Source: Streptomyces sp. NBC_00461
GTDB lineage: Bacteria > Actinomycetota > Actinomycetes > Streptomycetales > Streptomycetaceae
Direction of reading: 5' to 3'
Length of the DNA stretch: 64,000 nt
Assembly: GCF_036013935.1 (NCBI RefSeq)
Contig: NZ_CP107902.1
Location: 2,885,001-2,949,000 of the forward strand
Positions 9,780-18,300 of the stretch are shown here, in pieces. The position numbers were made by a program, and so were the translations under genes. Below the pieces are notes generated by a model. That model searched no databases. It was not told the origin of the DNA and was given only the letters and a program-made list of their open reading frames with translations. Position 1 is the first letter of the stretch. Every line of letters begins with the position of its first letter.

Positions 9780-9831
9780 CTCGGACCAGCCGTCGCGGAT
9801 CGAAGCACAAAGACACGCTCGACCGTGTCCG

Positions 9832-10488
9832 TCACGGAGCGACCGCGCGGACAAGGAGCGTCCCGATGTGCCCAGGCTGAGGCGCGTCGAGGACCCGCGC
9901 GTCGGCCGTGGCGAACCCGGCCCGCGTGAGCAGGCGCTCCCAGACGGCCGGGCGGTAGCTGTAGCGGTAGGTGAACATCGCCTTTCCGGCGAAACCTCCC
10001 TTGTACATGCCCTGCGGCCCGTACGCACCGGGGATGGCCGGCGGCTGCGAGAACACGAACACGCCACCGGGCCTGAGCCGTTGGCGGACAAGGGGGAAGA
10101 GACGGCCCGGGTCGGTGAACCATGCGGCACCGAAGATCGAGTAGACCGCGTCGTACACCTTCTCGTGCCCGCTCAGGTACTCCAGCACCTCGCAGCACAC
10201 GAACTCCGCACCGGTACCGGCCCACTTCGTGGTGGTCTTCTCGACCATGACGGGAGACAGGTCGACACCCCGAGCGGCGATGCCGCGCTCAGCAAGGTGG
10301 GCGAGGGCGCGGCCGGTGCCGCAGCCGATCTCCAGCACGGAGCGCGAGTCGCCCAGCAGCTCCGGGCCGGGTCCGTGACCGGCGTACTGGGTCCAGCAGA
10401 ACCCCGGCTCCGCGTCTTCCTTGAAAGCGGAAGCGGCGAAGGTGTCCCACAGCTCCGTCTCGGCAGCGATGTCGTGTTGTGCGGGCAA
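9832..10488 (-). CDS. Class I SAM-dependent methyltransferase
   Basis: A protein of about 218 residues. The TTG at 10488 is preferred because AGAGGAA lies five bases upstream; an in-frame TTG at 10506 has no such site. Motif I is SVLEIGCGTGRALAHLAERG (residues about 50-69). It is followed by the acidic strand end RGVDLS, motif II (VYDAVYSIFGAAWF) and a post-motif RLRPGGVFVFSQPP. These define a soluble Rossmann-fold methyltransferase of the UbiE/Methyltransf_11 type. The substrate cannot be told. It is transcribed with the upstream glycine-rich-domain-like gene (gap of about 70 bases) and probably two very small genes, a cassette that recurs in Streptomyces (from memory). Confidence 0.85.
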   Translation of the reverse strand: MPAQHDIAAETELWDTFAASAFKEDAEPGFCWTQYAGHGPGPELLGDSRSVLEIGCGTGRALAHLAERGIAARGVDLSPVMVEKTTTKWAGTGAEFVCCEVLEYLSGHEKVYDAVYSIFGAAWFTDPGRLFPLVRQRLRPGGVFVFSQPPAIPGAYGPQGMYKGGFAGKAMFTYRYSYRPAVWERLLTRAGFATADARVLDAPQPGHIGTLLVRAVAP

Positions 10489-10559
10489 GTCGATTCCTCT
10501 TCGCAAAGGCTGGCCCCTGTCCTCCTGGGGACCGAGGACAGGGGCCAGCGTAGGACTGT

Positions 10560-11060
10560 TCAGTGGCTGTCAGGGACCTTGTTGTCGCACGGCGAGCAGT
10601 CCGTGCCGTCGATCGCCCACAGCTCCTTGTCGATGTCGAAGCCGATGGAGTTCAGGAAGCCCGCCGTACGCAGGCACAGACCGTCGCGACGGCGCTGGAT
10701 GAACGGGGCGTGGTGCTTGTAGCGACCCTCGTTGTACGCGTCGCAGAGGGCCCACCACACGGGAGTGTCAAGGATGAGCTGGTGAACACCGATGTCGACG
10801 AGCTTGCCGACCCCGAGGTGGACCTCCGGGTGCTCCATGCAGCCGATGGTGTACATGACCGCGTTGCCGAGGATCCGCTCGGCCATGTCGCGGACCATCG
10901 TGTGGTCGCGCAGCAGCAGAGCCACCTCGCGGTCCCACAGGGTCATGTCGCCGTCCAGCACGTTGATCGTCAGGTGCTTGATGCGGGGCTGAACGGCGTT
11001 GAGGAGTTCCTTCGGGTCCCGTGTGCGGGTGCTCACGGGCCGGTCGAGTGTGGCGGTCAT
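10560..11060 (-). CDS. Glycine-rich-domain-like conserved protein with Cys-containing tail
   Basis: A 166-residue protein with a clear ATG and AGGAGT upstream. The core VGKLVDIGVHQLILDTPVWWALCDAY followed by KHHAPF resembles the 'glycine-rich domain-containing' family, which has a W/GxHxFxLDT motif and conserved histidines. The C-terminus CSPCDNKVPDSH holds paired cysteines, possibly metal-binding or a modification site. No signal peptide or membrane helix is seen. It lies directly upstream of a methyltransferase on the same strand. The two could form a small biosynthetic or regulatory cassette; the product might even be a methyltransferase substrate (speculation). Function unknown. Confidence 0.65.
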   Translation of the reverse strand: MTATLDRPVSTRTRDPKELLNAVQPRIKHLTINVLDGDMTLWDREVALLLRDHTMVRDMAERILGNAVMYTIGCMEHPEVHLGVGKLVDIGVHQLILDTPVWWALCDAYNEGRYKHHAPFIQRRRDGLCLRTAGFLNSIGFDIDKELWAIDGTDCSPCDNKVPDSH

Positions 11061-11263
11061 GGACTACTCCTTCGAAGACAGCTCGTGTCGTACCGGTTCG
11101 AGCCCGCCCCGCCTGTCAGCCTGTCCCGGCTGAAAGCGCGGCGCGGGCGCCTTTGAGGATCCCGTTCCAGCGAGGACTACTGGGTGACCTGGCTGGAGCG
11201 GGCGGCTGGGTGGAGCCCTGGCGGTTGCCCATTCAGCAGACATGGTCGAGGTGTCCGGAGTGG
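11061..11263. other. Intergenic gap, no gene seen
   Basis: About 200 bases between two minus-strand genes. I see no supported coding frame; a promoter for the glycine-rich-domain-like gene and methyltransferase probably lies here. Confidence 0.3.
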
Positions 11264-11500
11264 TCACGAGAAGACCCCGCCACTGCTTGCCGAGTTCAGA
11301 GCACGGGTTCGCTCCCGCATGGCCTGCTGCCGCTCCTCGTCCGTTGCACGGCGGACGCGAGCAGGGTCGACGCCCCACTCGCGTCCGCCCGTCACCGGCC
11401 GAAGCTGCACGACCCGTCCGAGGTGACCCATGACGTAGCCGAGCCTGTCGCGCTCGGTGTCGACGACCAGCGCGCCCTCCGGCTGCTGTTCCTCAGGCAT
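11264..11500 (-). CDS. Very small conserved Streptomyces protein (78 aa)
   Basis: ATG at 11500 with GGGGGTGA upstream, the same bases that end the preceding gene. The protein reads MPEEQQPEGALVVDTERDRL then GYVMGHLGRVVQLRPVTGGREWGVDPARVRRAT. This is a compact SH3-like beta domain seen in many Streptomyces, usually next to another tiny gene as here. The C-terminus is helical and basic. Function is unknown. It probably belongs to one operon with the 64-residue protein upstream and perhaps the downstream cassette. Confidence 0.6.
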   Translation of the reverse strand: MPEEQQPEGALVVDTERDRLGYVMGHLGRVVQLRPVTGGREWGVDPARVRRATDEERQQAMRERTRALNSASSGGVFS

Positions 11501-11506
11501 CACGCG

Positions 11507-11701
11507 TCACCCCCGTCGGATCGCTTCGGCCAGGCGGGCGGCCACGTCGGAGCGCACCCGCCCCAGCTCAATGAGCCGCAGCGTGGGGGAGGCAGGGTCG
11601 ACCCTCAGCGAGGGCAGGACGAGCCCGACATCGGACAGCGCCGCTCTCAACGTCTCCGCCGCCGCGTGCGGGTCGACGTTGTTCCGTTCTTTCGAGGCCA
11701 T
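11507..11701 (-). CDS. Very small conserved Streptomyces protein (64 aa)
   Basis: The ATG at 11701 gives MASKERNNVDPHAAAETLRA followed by LSDVGLVLPSLRVDPASPTLRLIELGRVRSDVAARLAEAIRR. I recognise this as the usual partner of the next small protein, from which it is separated by six bases. No catalytic motif is visible; the protein is predicted helical with one beta strand. It is divergent from the DUF6879 fusion gene at 11878. Function unknown. Confidence 0.6.
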   Translation of the reverse strand: MASKERNNVDPHAAAETLRAALSDVGLVLPSLRVDPASPTLRLIELGRVRSDVAARLAEAIRRG

Positions 11702-11877
11702 GAGCAGGACGCTAGAAGCGGGACGTTGACTGGCGGTATGCTGTTTTCTCGAATTTGCTCGCCTCGCGCCCAAGATTGCTGGTGTTTTCCCCTGAGCCCT
11801 GCCTGACCCCGTAGTGCCAGGCCCGGACCCCCGACCATGCTGATGGGATCAACACCCCGCGAAAGGGAGGAACGTCC
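11702..11877. promoter_or_regulatory. Divergent promoter region
   Basis: These 176 bases separate the leftward tiny genes from the rightward DUF6879 fusion gene. GGGAGGA at 11869-11875 is the ribosome binding site of the latter. No clear operator is visible. Confidence 0.35.
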
Positions 11878-12630
11878 ATGGCGCGTCGGTTGCGCTTCAC
11901 CGGCACGGACAGCAAGGTCGACGGTTGCCCCGCCCTGCACACGGACGAAGGCACCGGCGAGATCATCGTTCAGGGCACGCCCGTCACCGCCCCCGAAGAC
12001 CTCGCACAGCTCCAGCACTTCGGAGTCAGCGAGGCAGCGGTGGCCGTGCCGCGCGAACTGCTCGTGAACTGGGGACCGAAGGAGATGGAGCGAGTGCCGG
12101 AACTCGTGGACCGGGCCACCTTCCGCCGCCTGTTCGAGACCTTCGAGCACACCGCCTGGCGGCTGGAGACGCGGCGCGGTTACGCGTCGGACCGACAGGA
12201 CCCCGACTTTCAGGCGTTCCTGGCCACCGGCTCGTCACCCTGCGACCCCGACGAACCCTGGTTCGTCAACATCAAGGCCCAGACGGGCGCCGGTAAGACG
12301 GTCGGCCGTGTCCGCATCGCCGACAACCCGCCCACCACGGAACAGCTGTTCCTGCTCGACTACGCCCGGCACAACGCCACCTTCGGCGAAGACATCCGGT
12401 ACCTGTGGCGCGAGGACGCCGCGCGGGCCGGCCTACCCGCCGAGGACTTCTGGATCTTCGATTCACGGCTGGTCGCCCTGCTGCACTTCGACGACGAGGA
12501 CAACCTGCTCGACATCGAGCTGATCACCGAACCGGCTGAGGTCGTGCGGTACGCCATCGTGCGCGACGCAGCGACGCACCACGCAATCCCGCGCGACCAG
12601 TTCGCCACGCAGGTGGCCACGACCGAATAG
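11878..12630 (+). CDS. DUF6879 family protein fused to the small partner domain
   Basis: A 250-residue protein with ATG after GGGAGGAACGTCC. Residues 1-70 match the free small protein at 7538-7807 (GCPALH..., EIIVQG, VAVPRELLVNWGPKEM). Residues about 75-250 form the DUF6879 domain (FRRLFETFEHTAWRLETRRG, GKTVGRVRIADNPPT, DFWIFDSRLVALLHFDDEDN, EPAEVVRYAIVRD). This fusion of what is a two-gene pair elsewhere in the same window argues that the two domains work together. It is followed after 10 bases by an XRE regulator on the same strand, so it is probably the first gene of a two-gene operon. Its biochemical role is unknown. Confidence 0.8.
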   Translation: MARRLRFTGTDSKVDGCPALHTDEGTGEIIVQGTPVTAPEDLAQLQHFGVSEAAVAVPRELLVNWGPKEMERVPELVDRATFRRLFETFEHTAWRLETRRGYASDRQDPDFQAFLATGSSPCDPDEPWFVNIKAQTGAGKTVGRVRIADNPPTTEQLFLLDYARHNATFGEDIRYLWREDAARAGLPAEDFWIFDSRLVALLHFDDEDNLLDIELITEPAEVVRYAIVRDAATHHAIPRDQFATQVATTE

Positions 12631-12640
12631 CGCGTGACAG

Positions 12641-13492
12641 GTGAGCACTGACTACCAGCAGGCACGGGTGGCGTTGGGGGCGCGGCTGCGCGAGCTCCGT
12701 TTCCTGTGCCCTGGTGGTCGGCTCACCGGTCAGCAGCTCGCGCAGCGACTCGGCTGGCCGGGCTCCAAGGTCAGCAAGCTGGAGAACGGCAAGCAGACGG
12801 CCACCCCCGAGGATCTGAGGGCGTGGGCCGACGCGACCGGGCAGCCGGGGGTATACCCCGAACTCGCTGCCCGGCTGGCCGGGTTCGAGTCGCACATCAG
12901 GTCATGGCGTCGAGCGCTGGCGAACGGCTTCAAGCCCCTTCACGAGGGGCTGAGCGCCGAGATCGACCGCACCTCGGACATGTGGGTCTGGGAGGAGTCG
13001 GTGATCGCCGGACTGCTGCAGACCCCGGAGTACGCCCGGCACGTCATCCAGCGGTATGCGGAGCTGCTGGACGGACCCGGCGACATCGAGGCAGCCGTCC
13101 GCTCTCGGGTACAGCGCCAGGAATGGCTGTACCGGTCCGGCCGCAGGCTGCACGTGTTGATGTGGGAGGCCGCGTTGCGGTCGCTGATCTGCCCGCCCGC
13201 GGTGCTGGCGAGCCAACTCGACCGTCTCAGCGGCATGATCGGTATGGACACGGTCGAGCTGGGTGTCATCCCCTTCACGGCGTCCGTCAAGATCGTGCCT
13301 GCCAACGGCTTCTGGGTGCTCGATGACCGGCTGGTCGTCGCCGAGGACTGGCACGCCGAACTGTGGCTGGACGACGCCGACAACATCGCCTTGTACAAGA
13401 AGGTCTGGAAGACCCTCAGCGAGTCGGCGGTGCATGAGGCCGACGCCCACAACCTCATCAACTCGGCCCGCCGAGCCTTGAACTCGCGTTGA
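12641..13492 (+). CDS. XRE-family regulator with DUF5753 domain
   Basis: A 283-residue protein starting at GTG, 10 bases after the DUF6879 fusion gene. The helix-turn-helix lies at residues about 10-65 (LTGQQLAQRLGWPGSKVSKL ENG). A DUF5753 domain follows: YEAxxI-like WVWEESVIAGLLQTPEYARH, then VRSRVQRQEWL, IGMDTVELGVIPF and a C-terminal LWLDDADNIALYKKVWKTL. These WhiJ-like regulators generally accompany a DUF397 protein, and some pairs behave as atypical toxin-antitoxin or developmental regulators in Streptomyces. Here the neighbour is a DUF6879 fusion rather than DUF397. A strong terminator hairpin follows at 13521-13562. Confidence 0.9.
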   Translation: MSTDYQQARVALGARLRELRFLCPGGRLTGQQLAQRLGWPGSKVSKLENGKQTATPEDLRAWADATGQPGVYPELAARLAGFESHIRSWRRALANGFKPLHEGLSAEIDRTSDMWVWEESVIAGLLQTPEYARHVIQRYAELLDGPGDIEAAVRSRVQRQEWLYRSGRRLHVLMWEAALRSLICPPAVLASQLDRLSGMIGMDTVELGVIPFTASVKIVPANGFWVLDDRLVVAEDWHAELWLDDADNIALYKKVWKTLSESAVHEADAHNLINSARRALNSR

Positions 13493-13520
13493 GGGGGCTC
13501 AAGCTCCCGTTGGGATGTGC

Positions 13521-13562
13521 GCAGGGCCCCTGGGTAAGCACACGCCTGCCCAGGGGCCCTGC
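13521..13562. terminator. Bidirectional terminator hairpin
   Basis: GCAGGGCCCCTGGG (13521-13534) pairs perfectly with CCCAGGGGCCCTGC (13549-13562) around a 14-base loop. It sits between the convergent XRE gene (plus) and DUF397 gene (minus). Confidence 0.85.
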
Positions 13563-13567
13563 CGCTG

Positions 13568-13771
13568 TCAGAGGGCCGCGAACTCGACGAACGCGGTCCA
13601 CGCCGTGGGTTCTACGGCGAGTGCGGCGCGGGTTGTGTCCTTTGAGTCGCGGACGTGGACCCTGGCCGGGGCAGCGGCAACTTCGACGCACTGACCGCCC
13701 TCAGCGCCGCTGTAGCTGCTCTTGACCCAGACAAGCGCAGGCGTGGGACCGCGCTTTGCTTCAGCGTTCAT
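13568..13771 (-). CDS. DUF397 family protein
   Basis: A 67-residue protein with the family signature WVKSSYSGAEGGQCVEVA followed by VHVRDSK and a WTAFVEF tail. The start ATG overlaps the stop of the upstream XRE gene (13768-13771), so the two are coupled. DUF397 proteins are partners of XRE/DUF5753 regulators in Streptomyces. Known examples bind and antagonise the regulator, and the pair with a SpoIIAB-like ATPase resembles the whiJ-type locus. No catalytic residues are evident. Confidence 0.92.
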   Translation of the reverse strand: MNAEAKRGPTPALVWVKSSYSGAEGGQCVEVAAAPARVHVRDSKDTTRAALAVEPTAWTAFVEFAAL

Positions 13772-14598
13772 CTCTCTCCCAACAGCTTCTCGATGAAGGC
13801 CAGGGACTCACTCGGAGTGAGAGCCTGCGCTCGGATAATCCCATAGCGCGCGGACAGCGCATGGACCGCATCTCGCTCGGTGACCAGCGTGCTCCGACCT
13901 TGAGCCTCCATGTAACCGACCTGTTGCCCCTGCCTCGGCATCAGCAAGGTGAACGCGCCATCCACACCAGCATTGTCCTCGCGGTCGAGCGGCATCACCT
14001 GAAGCTCGACGTTCCGCTTCTGGCCGAGCAAAAGCAGCTGCTCAAGCTGTCCGCGCCACACCTGCTCGCCGCCGAGCGGCCGCCCTACAACCGGCTCCTC
14101 CATGACGAAGCTCAGCAGCGGGGCAGGCCACCTGTCGAAGATCTCCTGTCGTGTGAGTCGCGCTGCAACGCGCTGCTCGATGGTCGCCTCGTCCAGCAGT
14201 GGACGCCGCATCCCCAGCAGAGCCCGCGTGTACTCCTCTGTCTGCAACAGGCCGTTGACCACGTGGGTGTCATACACGTAAAGCTCGACTGCCTCGGCCT
14301 CCAACTTGGCCGCATCCCGGAAGAACGCCGGATACTGAGCCCGAGCCACCTCCTCCTTGCTCGCGCTCAACACCCCACCCGCCCCCAGCACTTCATCCGC
14401 CTGGTCGATGAACTTCGGCGGCGGGATACGTCTCGCCTGCTCGAACGACGCGATCGTCGAGGCCGAGTACCCGGTCAGCGACCCGAGCTTCGCGCGGTCC
14501 ATCCCCGCCCGCTCCCGGAACAGCTTCAACTGCCGCCCGAACACATAGAGAATGCCCGTCCCGACCTCGTACTCCGGCTGCTGAACCTCGACGTCCAC
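13768..14598 (-). CDS. XRE-family regulator with DUF5753 domain, partner of DUF397
   Basis: A 276-residue protein. The GTG at 14598 is chosen because GAGAGGAG lies about 7 bases upstream; longer versions add an unconserved N-terminus. The HTH occupies residues about 15-65 (FRERAGMDRAKLGSLTGYSASTIASFE). DUF5753 features are VELYVYDTHVVNGLLQTEEYTR, RLTRQEIFDR, FVMEEPVVGRPLGG, VELQVMPL and an acidic C-terminal helix (SLAFIEKLLGER). It is coupled to DUF397 and divergent from the HATPase gene at 14790. This is the standard XRE-DUF397-HATPase cluster of Streptomyces, thought to act in regulation of development or stress. Confidence 0.92.
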   Translation of the reverse strand: MDVEVQQPEYEVGTGILYVFGRQLKLFRERAGMDRAKLGSLTGYSASTIASFEQARRIPPPKFIDQADEVLGAGGVLSASKEEVARAQYPAFFRDAAKLEAEAVELYVYDTHVVNGLLQTEEYTRALLGMRRPLLDEATIEQRVAARLTRQEIFDRWPAPLLSFVMEEPVVGRPLGGEQVWRGQLEQLLLLGQKRNVELQVMPLDREDNAGVDGAFTLLMPRQGQQVGYMEAQGRSTLVTERDAVHALSARYGIIRAQALTPSESLAFIEKLLGER

Positions 14599-14789
14599 TC
14601 CGCAGCTCCTCTCGTACAACCGCCCAGTCAGCGAACTCGGAGCCTGGGAACCGGTCACGCCCAACACCACGTACAAGCGCACGGCCCGCGTGTACAGCCC
14701 GTACCCGTCAGAGCATCGCTCCTGTTCAACGCTACGCAGTGTCCGCAACCGTTGACCTCATGAAGTCAGCAACTCCCCCGAACGGGCAT

Positions 14790-15377
14790 ATGCCACAACA
14801 CCGCGCACCCGAACGCGAGTTCACCATGCGCTTCACCTCAACCCCACGCGGTGCCCGCCTCGCCCGCCGACTCGTCTCACACCGCCTGAACGACTGGGGC
14901 CACTCGTACGCGACCCCGATCAACGAGACGCTCACCCTCATCACGGCGGAACTCACCGCCAACGCCGTACGACACGGCCACGTCCCCGGCCGGGACTTCC
15001 ACCTCCAACTCACCCTGGCCGAGGGCACCTTCCGCATCGAGGTGACCGACACCCGTGCCGAGAAACAGCCCCCGTCCACTCCCCCGAACCCCGACACCGC
15101 ATCCGAGTCCGGCCGGGGCCTGCTCCTCGTCGCCGCCCTCGCGGACGACTGGGGCGTCACTCCTCGCCTGGCCGCCCCCGGCAAAACGGTATGGGCGCAG
15201 CTGCGCGTACCGACCGGAAGCCGCCCGCCCACTTACCAGGCGGCGGCCCCTTGTCCGACCGACTCGGTATCGGCGTACGAGCACAACACCGAGTCGTTTC
15301 CGGCTACTTCTTCACTGCCACGCGACGGCCTCGGGTTGCGGCCGGGGGCTGCCAGTTACGGAGATCGTCATCCGTGA
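14790..15377 (+). CDS. SpoIIAB/RsbW-like ATP-binding protein (HATPase_c_2)
   Basis: Starting at ATG 14790 (an upstream ATG at 14760 is possible) the protein has 195 residues. N-box TLITAELTANAVRHG (about 50-64) and G-box SGRGLLLVAALADDWGV (about 105-121) mark a GHKL ATPase of the anti-sigma-factor kinase type. The domain is complete by about residue 145 (VWAQLRVPTGSR). The remaining 50 residues (TYQAAAPCPTDSV onward) look like non-conserved read-through, and their coding sequence overlaps the convergent 3' end of pglX by 74 bases. This suggests a recombination junction between this cluster and pglX. The partner sigma factor or target is unknown. Confidence 0.85.
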   Translation: MPQHRAPEREFTMRFTSTPRGARLARRLVSHRLNDWGHSYATPINETLTLITAELTANAVRHGHVPGRDFHLQLTLAEGTFRIEVTDTRAEKQPPSTPPNPDTASESGRGLLLVAALADDWGVTPRLAAPGKTVWAQLRVPTGSRPPTYQAAAPCPTDSVSAYEHNTESFPATSSLPRDGLGLRPGAASYGDRHP

Positions 15378-18300
15378 GTCCGTGTTCGCCCTGCTTCTGC
15401 TGGCGGTAACCGGCGAAGAAGTCCGCCGGAGAGCCGCTGTAGAGCATGTCGAACTCGTTGTGCCACTGGGACAGCCACGGCTGGAGTTCCAGCAGGCCGG
15501 CGAGGAACGGCGTGATCTCCTCGGTGGACAGCGCGGTGTTGGTGAAGTACGTCGCGAGGGCCTGCGCCTGCTCCCGGTGGTCCCAGCCGGCCCACCCGTA
15601 CAGCTCGGGGGTGGCGGCGTTGGTCTGCCCGTAGGAGATGAACCGCTCCTTCGGCACGTCGAGCTTGCCGCGCGCCTTCCAGTAGGAGACGCGCAGGAAG
15701 TCGGCCGAGGTGTACTTCGGTGGCACGGGGATGGAGTCCCGGATCTTCCGCTTGGCGGGCTCGTCGGGCGCGGCGTCCTCCTTGCGCTGGAGGTCCCACA
15801 CCTCTTCCCAGTCGGCGCGCTTCTTCAGCCCGGAGGGCTTGTAGCGCAGGGCAGGGAGAAACGGCACGTGCTCGTCGGTGATCAGCTCGGCGACAACCTT
15901 CGCGAGTTCCTTGCGAGGCGCGTAGAGCTTAGCGACGGAGACGAAGTCCTCGTCGCGGGAGAGCGCTTCGGTAAGGCGGGCCAAGGTGAGGATGATGGAC
16001 TGACCGTTCTCGTCGAACCAGAAGTTGCGGTTCTCCATACGGTCGAGCAGCCAGGAGCGGAGGGCCTTCTCCTGCATAGCATCCCAGCCTTCAGCGGCCC
16101 AACGGCGCTTGTACTCAGGGCGCTCGACCGCACTAATGGCACGAGACGATTCAATGGCGTTGATGCGCTTCTGAACGACCTCACGATACTCGGCGGGCCA
16201 GTGAGACGGAATCTCGGTAATCGGGGTGGACCCATGACGGGCAAACCATGCCGTCTCCTGTTCCCCCCGCCTGACTTGCCGCGCGAGTACAATTTCGAAG
16301 GAGCGTTCGCCTAGTGCGAGTTCCGGGATGTCAGGGTCATCGGAATTATCGGAGACGCGAAGATCCTCAGGATAAAGGTCATACAGGAAGTAGACTTGCC
16401 AGTCCAGCTCCTCTTGAAGGGCCAGCATCCGAGCGCGAGTGGATTCCCACTTAGCCCTAGCTTCGCGAAGGGCGCGTGCCGTAGGGGCGCCATCAGCGAC
16501 CAAGGCAGCGGGGCTGTTGACCGCTAGATGCTGGGCGAGGTTGTCGAGGGCCGTGGCTAGAGCGGCAGGGCACTCGGCAGGAACAGGGAAACGCTCCAAC
16601 TTAGTTCCCGTGAACTCATAGCGCTCTTCCCACGCCTCATCCTGCATGCCGCGCCCGTTGCCGCCTCCAGCCTTGGGTTGACTCACTTGCCTCAGCCAAA
16701 ACCCAGCAGCCGAGCTGTTAAGTAGTCCCAACAACTGCAGGTACCCCTCCTCGCTCCCCCCCTTCGGCAACTTAATCACCGGAGACGACTGTTTGAACAC
16801 CTTCCCACCCCGGTCCAAAACGAAGTGGTTATGCGTGGCAACAAATGCAAAATTGATCGTCCAATCATGGGCACCGGGACTTGGAGTGGTTTGGTGCCAT
16901 TCATACCACCGTCGACCATCCGTAAAATACGTCCCCTTTGAGAAGGTGGCACGATTCCCCATCGTGGTTCGCGCCGGCCACAACCATTTGTACGCTTGGG
17001 AAGCATGAGGCAGCTCACGAAGCATCAGGTCCTCGGTGTACGGAAAGAAGCTATAAGTGTCACCATCTCGCACCCAGTCTCGCAATTCATCACCGAGCAC
17101 CAGATCCTTACCGAAGGATTCCTCTGCCCCACGTCGCACCCAAGCTGCTCGAGTCGTCAACATGATGTCGTCAGCGTTTGTCATGCCAAAGACCCCGAGT
17201 CGACTGGTCAAGGAAGAAAGTTTGGTCGCGCAAGCTTCGTCGAGCCGCTCGACCATCTCAAGTCCACCATCGGCCAAAATCCACGGCTGACGCCCGAAGT
17301 ACTTCCCTCGTGCAAGATCATCTACTGATACCCACTGGCTAACCGAACCAGGCATGTCGATTTGCGCCACAATCGCCTGCCAAACCAACCCGTCCTCGGC
17401 GTTGCCTGGCACAGACGGCTCGCCCTGGACACTACGAACCGTCCGGATGACGGGCGATCGCCCGTCTCCGCCTCGCTGCCTTCCCACGAGAATGACAGTC
17501 GGCGTGCCATGCCCTGGGATGTAGGCTCCCGAGGTGTCAATTACCTCAGTCAACTCCACTGCGTGACCGAAATATTGCTCGATAAGCTTGGTCCCAAACT
17601 CACGCTTCATAAAAGAGTTTGCGGTGATCTGGCCAACCATTCCATAGCCATGTCCCGTAGCGTCCCCGCGCTTAGCCAGCTCGAAGAAACGCTGAGCGAA
17701 CGGAACCGACAAGGCATACTTGCCAGAACACGCCGGATACATCTCCCGATACAGCTCGTTAAGCGTCTTGTCCTTGACCGTGATGTACGGCGGGTTCCCC
17801 ACCACCACGTGATACCGCCCCGGCCGCAGGATCTCCGGGTGCAGGTGCACATCCTCCGTGGCGTACTTGAACTCGGCCAGTTCGTCCGCGAGGTCCTCGT
17901 CCACCCCGCCGAACAGGTTGCCCTGCTGAGAGCGGCGGGCTTTGATCAGCGAGTCCCCCACCGCCAAATGAATCGGCCACTCGTACTTCGCCGCCTCCGC
18001 CAGCGTCCGCACCTCACCCGCCGCCATCGCCGCAACCAGCAACCGGAACCGAGCAACAGCCACCGCGAACGGATTGATGTCCACCCCGTGCACTGAGTCC
18101 AGCGCAGCCCGCACCCGCTCATGCGCATCTCGCCCCGGCTGCCCCTCCCCCCACAACCGCACCAACCGCCGAAACGCCCCCAGCACAAAGTGCCCCGACC
18201 CACAAGTAGGGTCGATCATCTTCAGTTCCTCGTATCCGAACTCCCGCACAGCCGGATTCATCGTCCTGTCGAGGATGAACTCCTCCACGAACTCCGGCGT

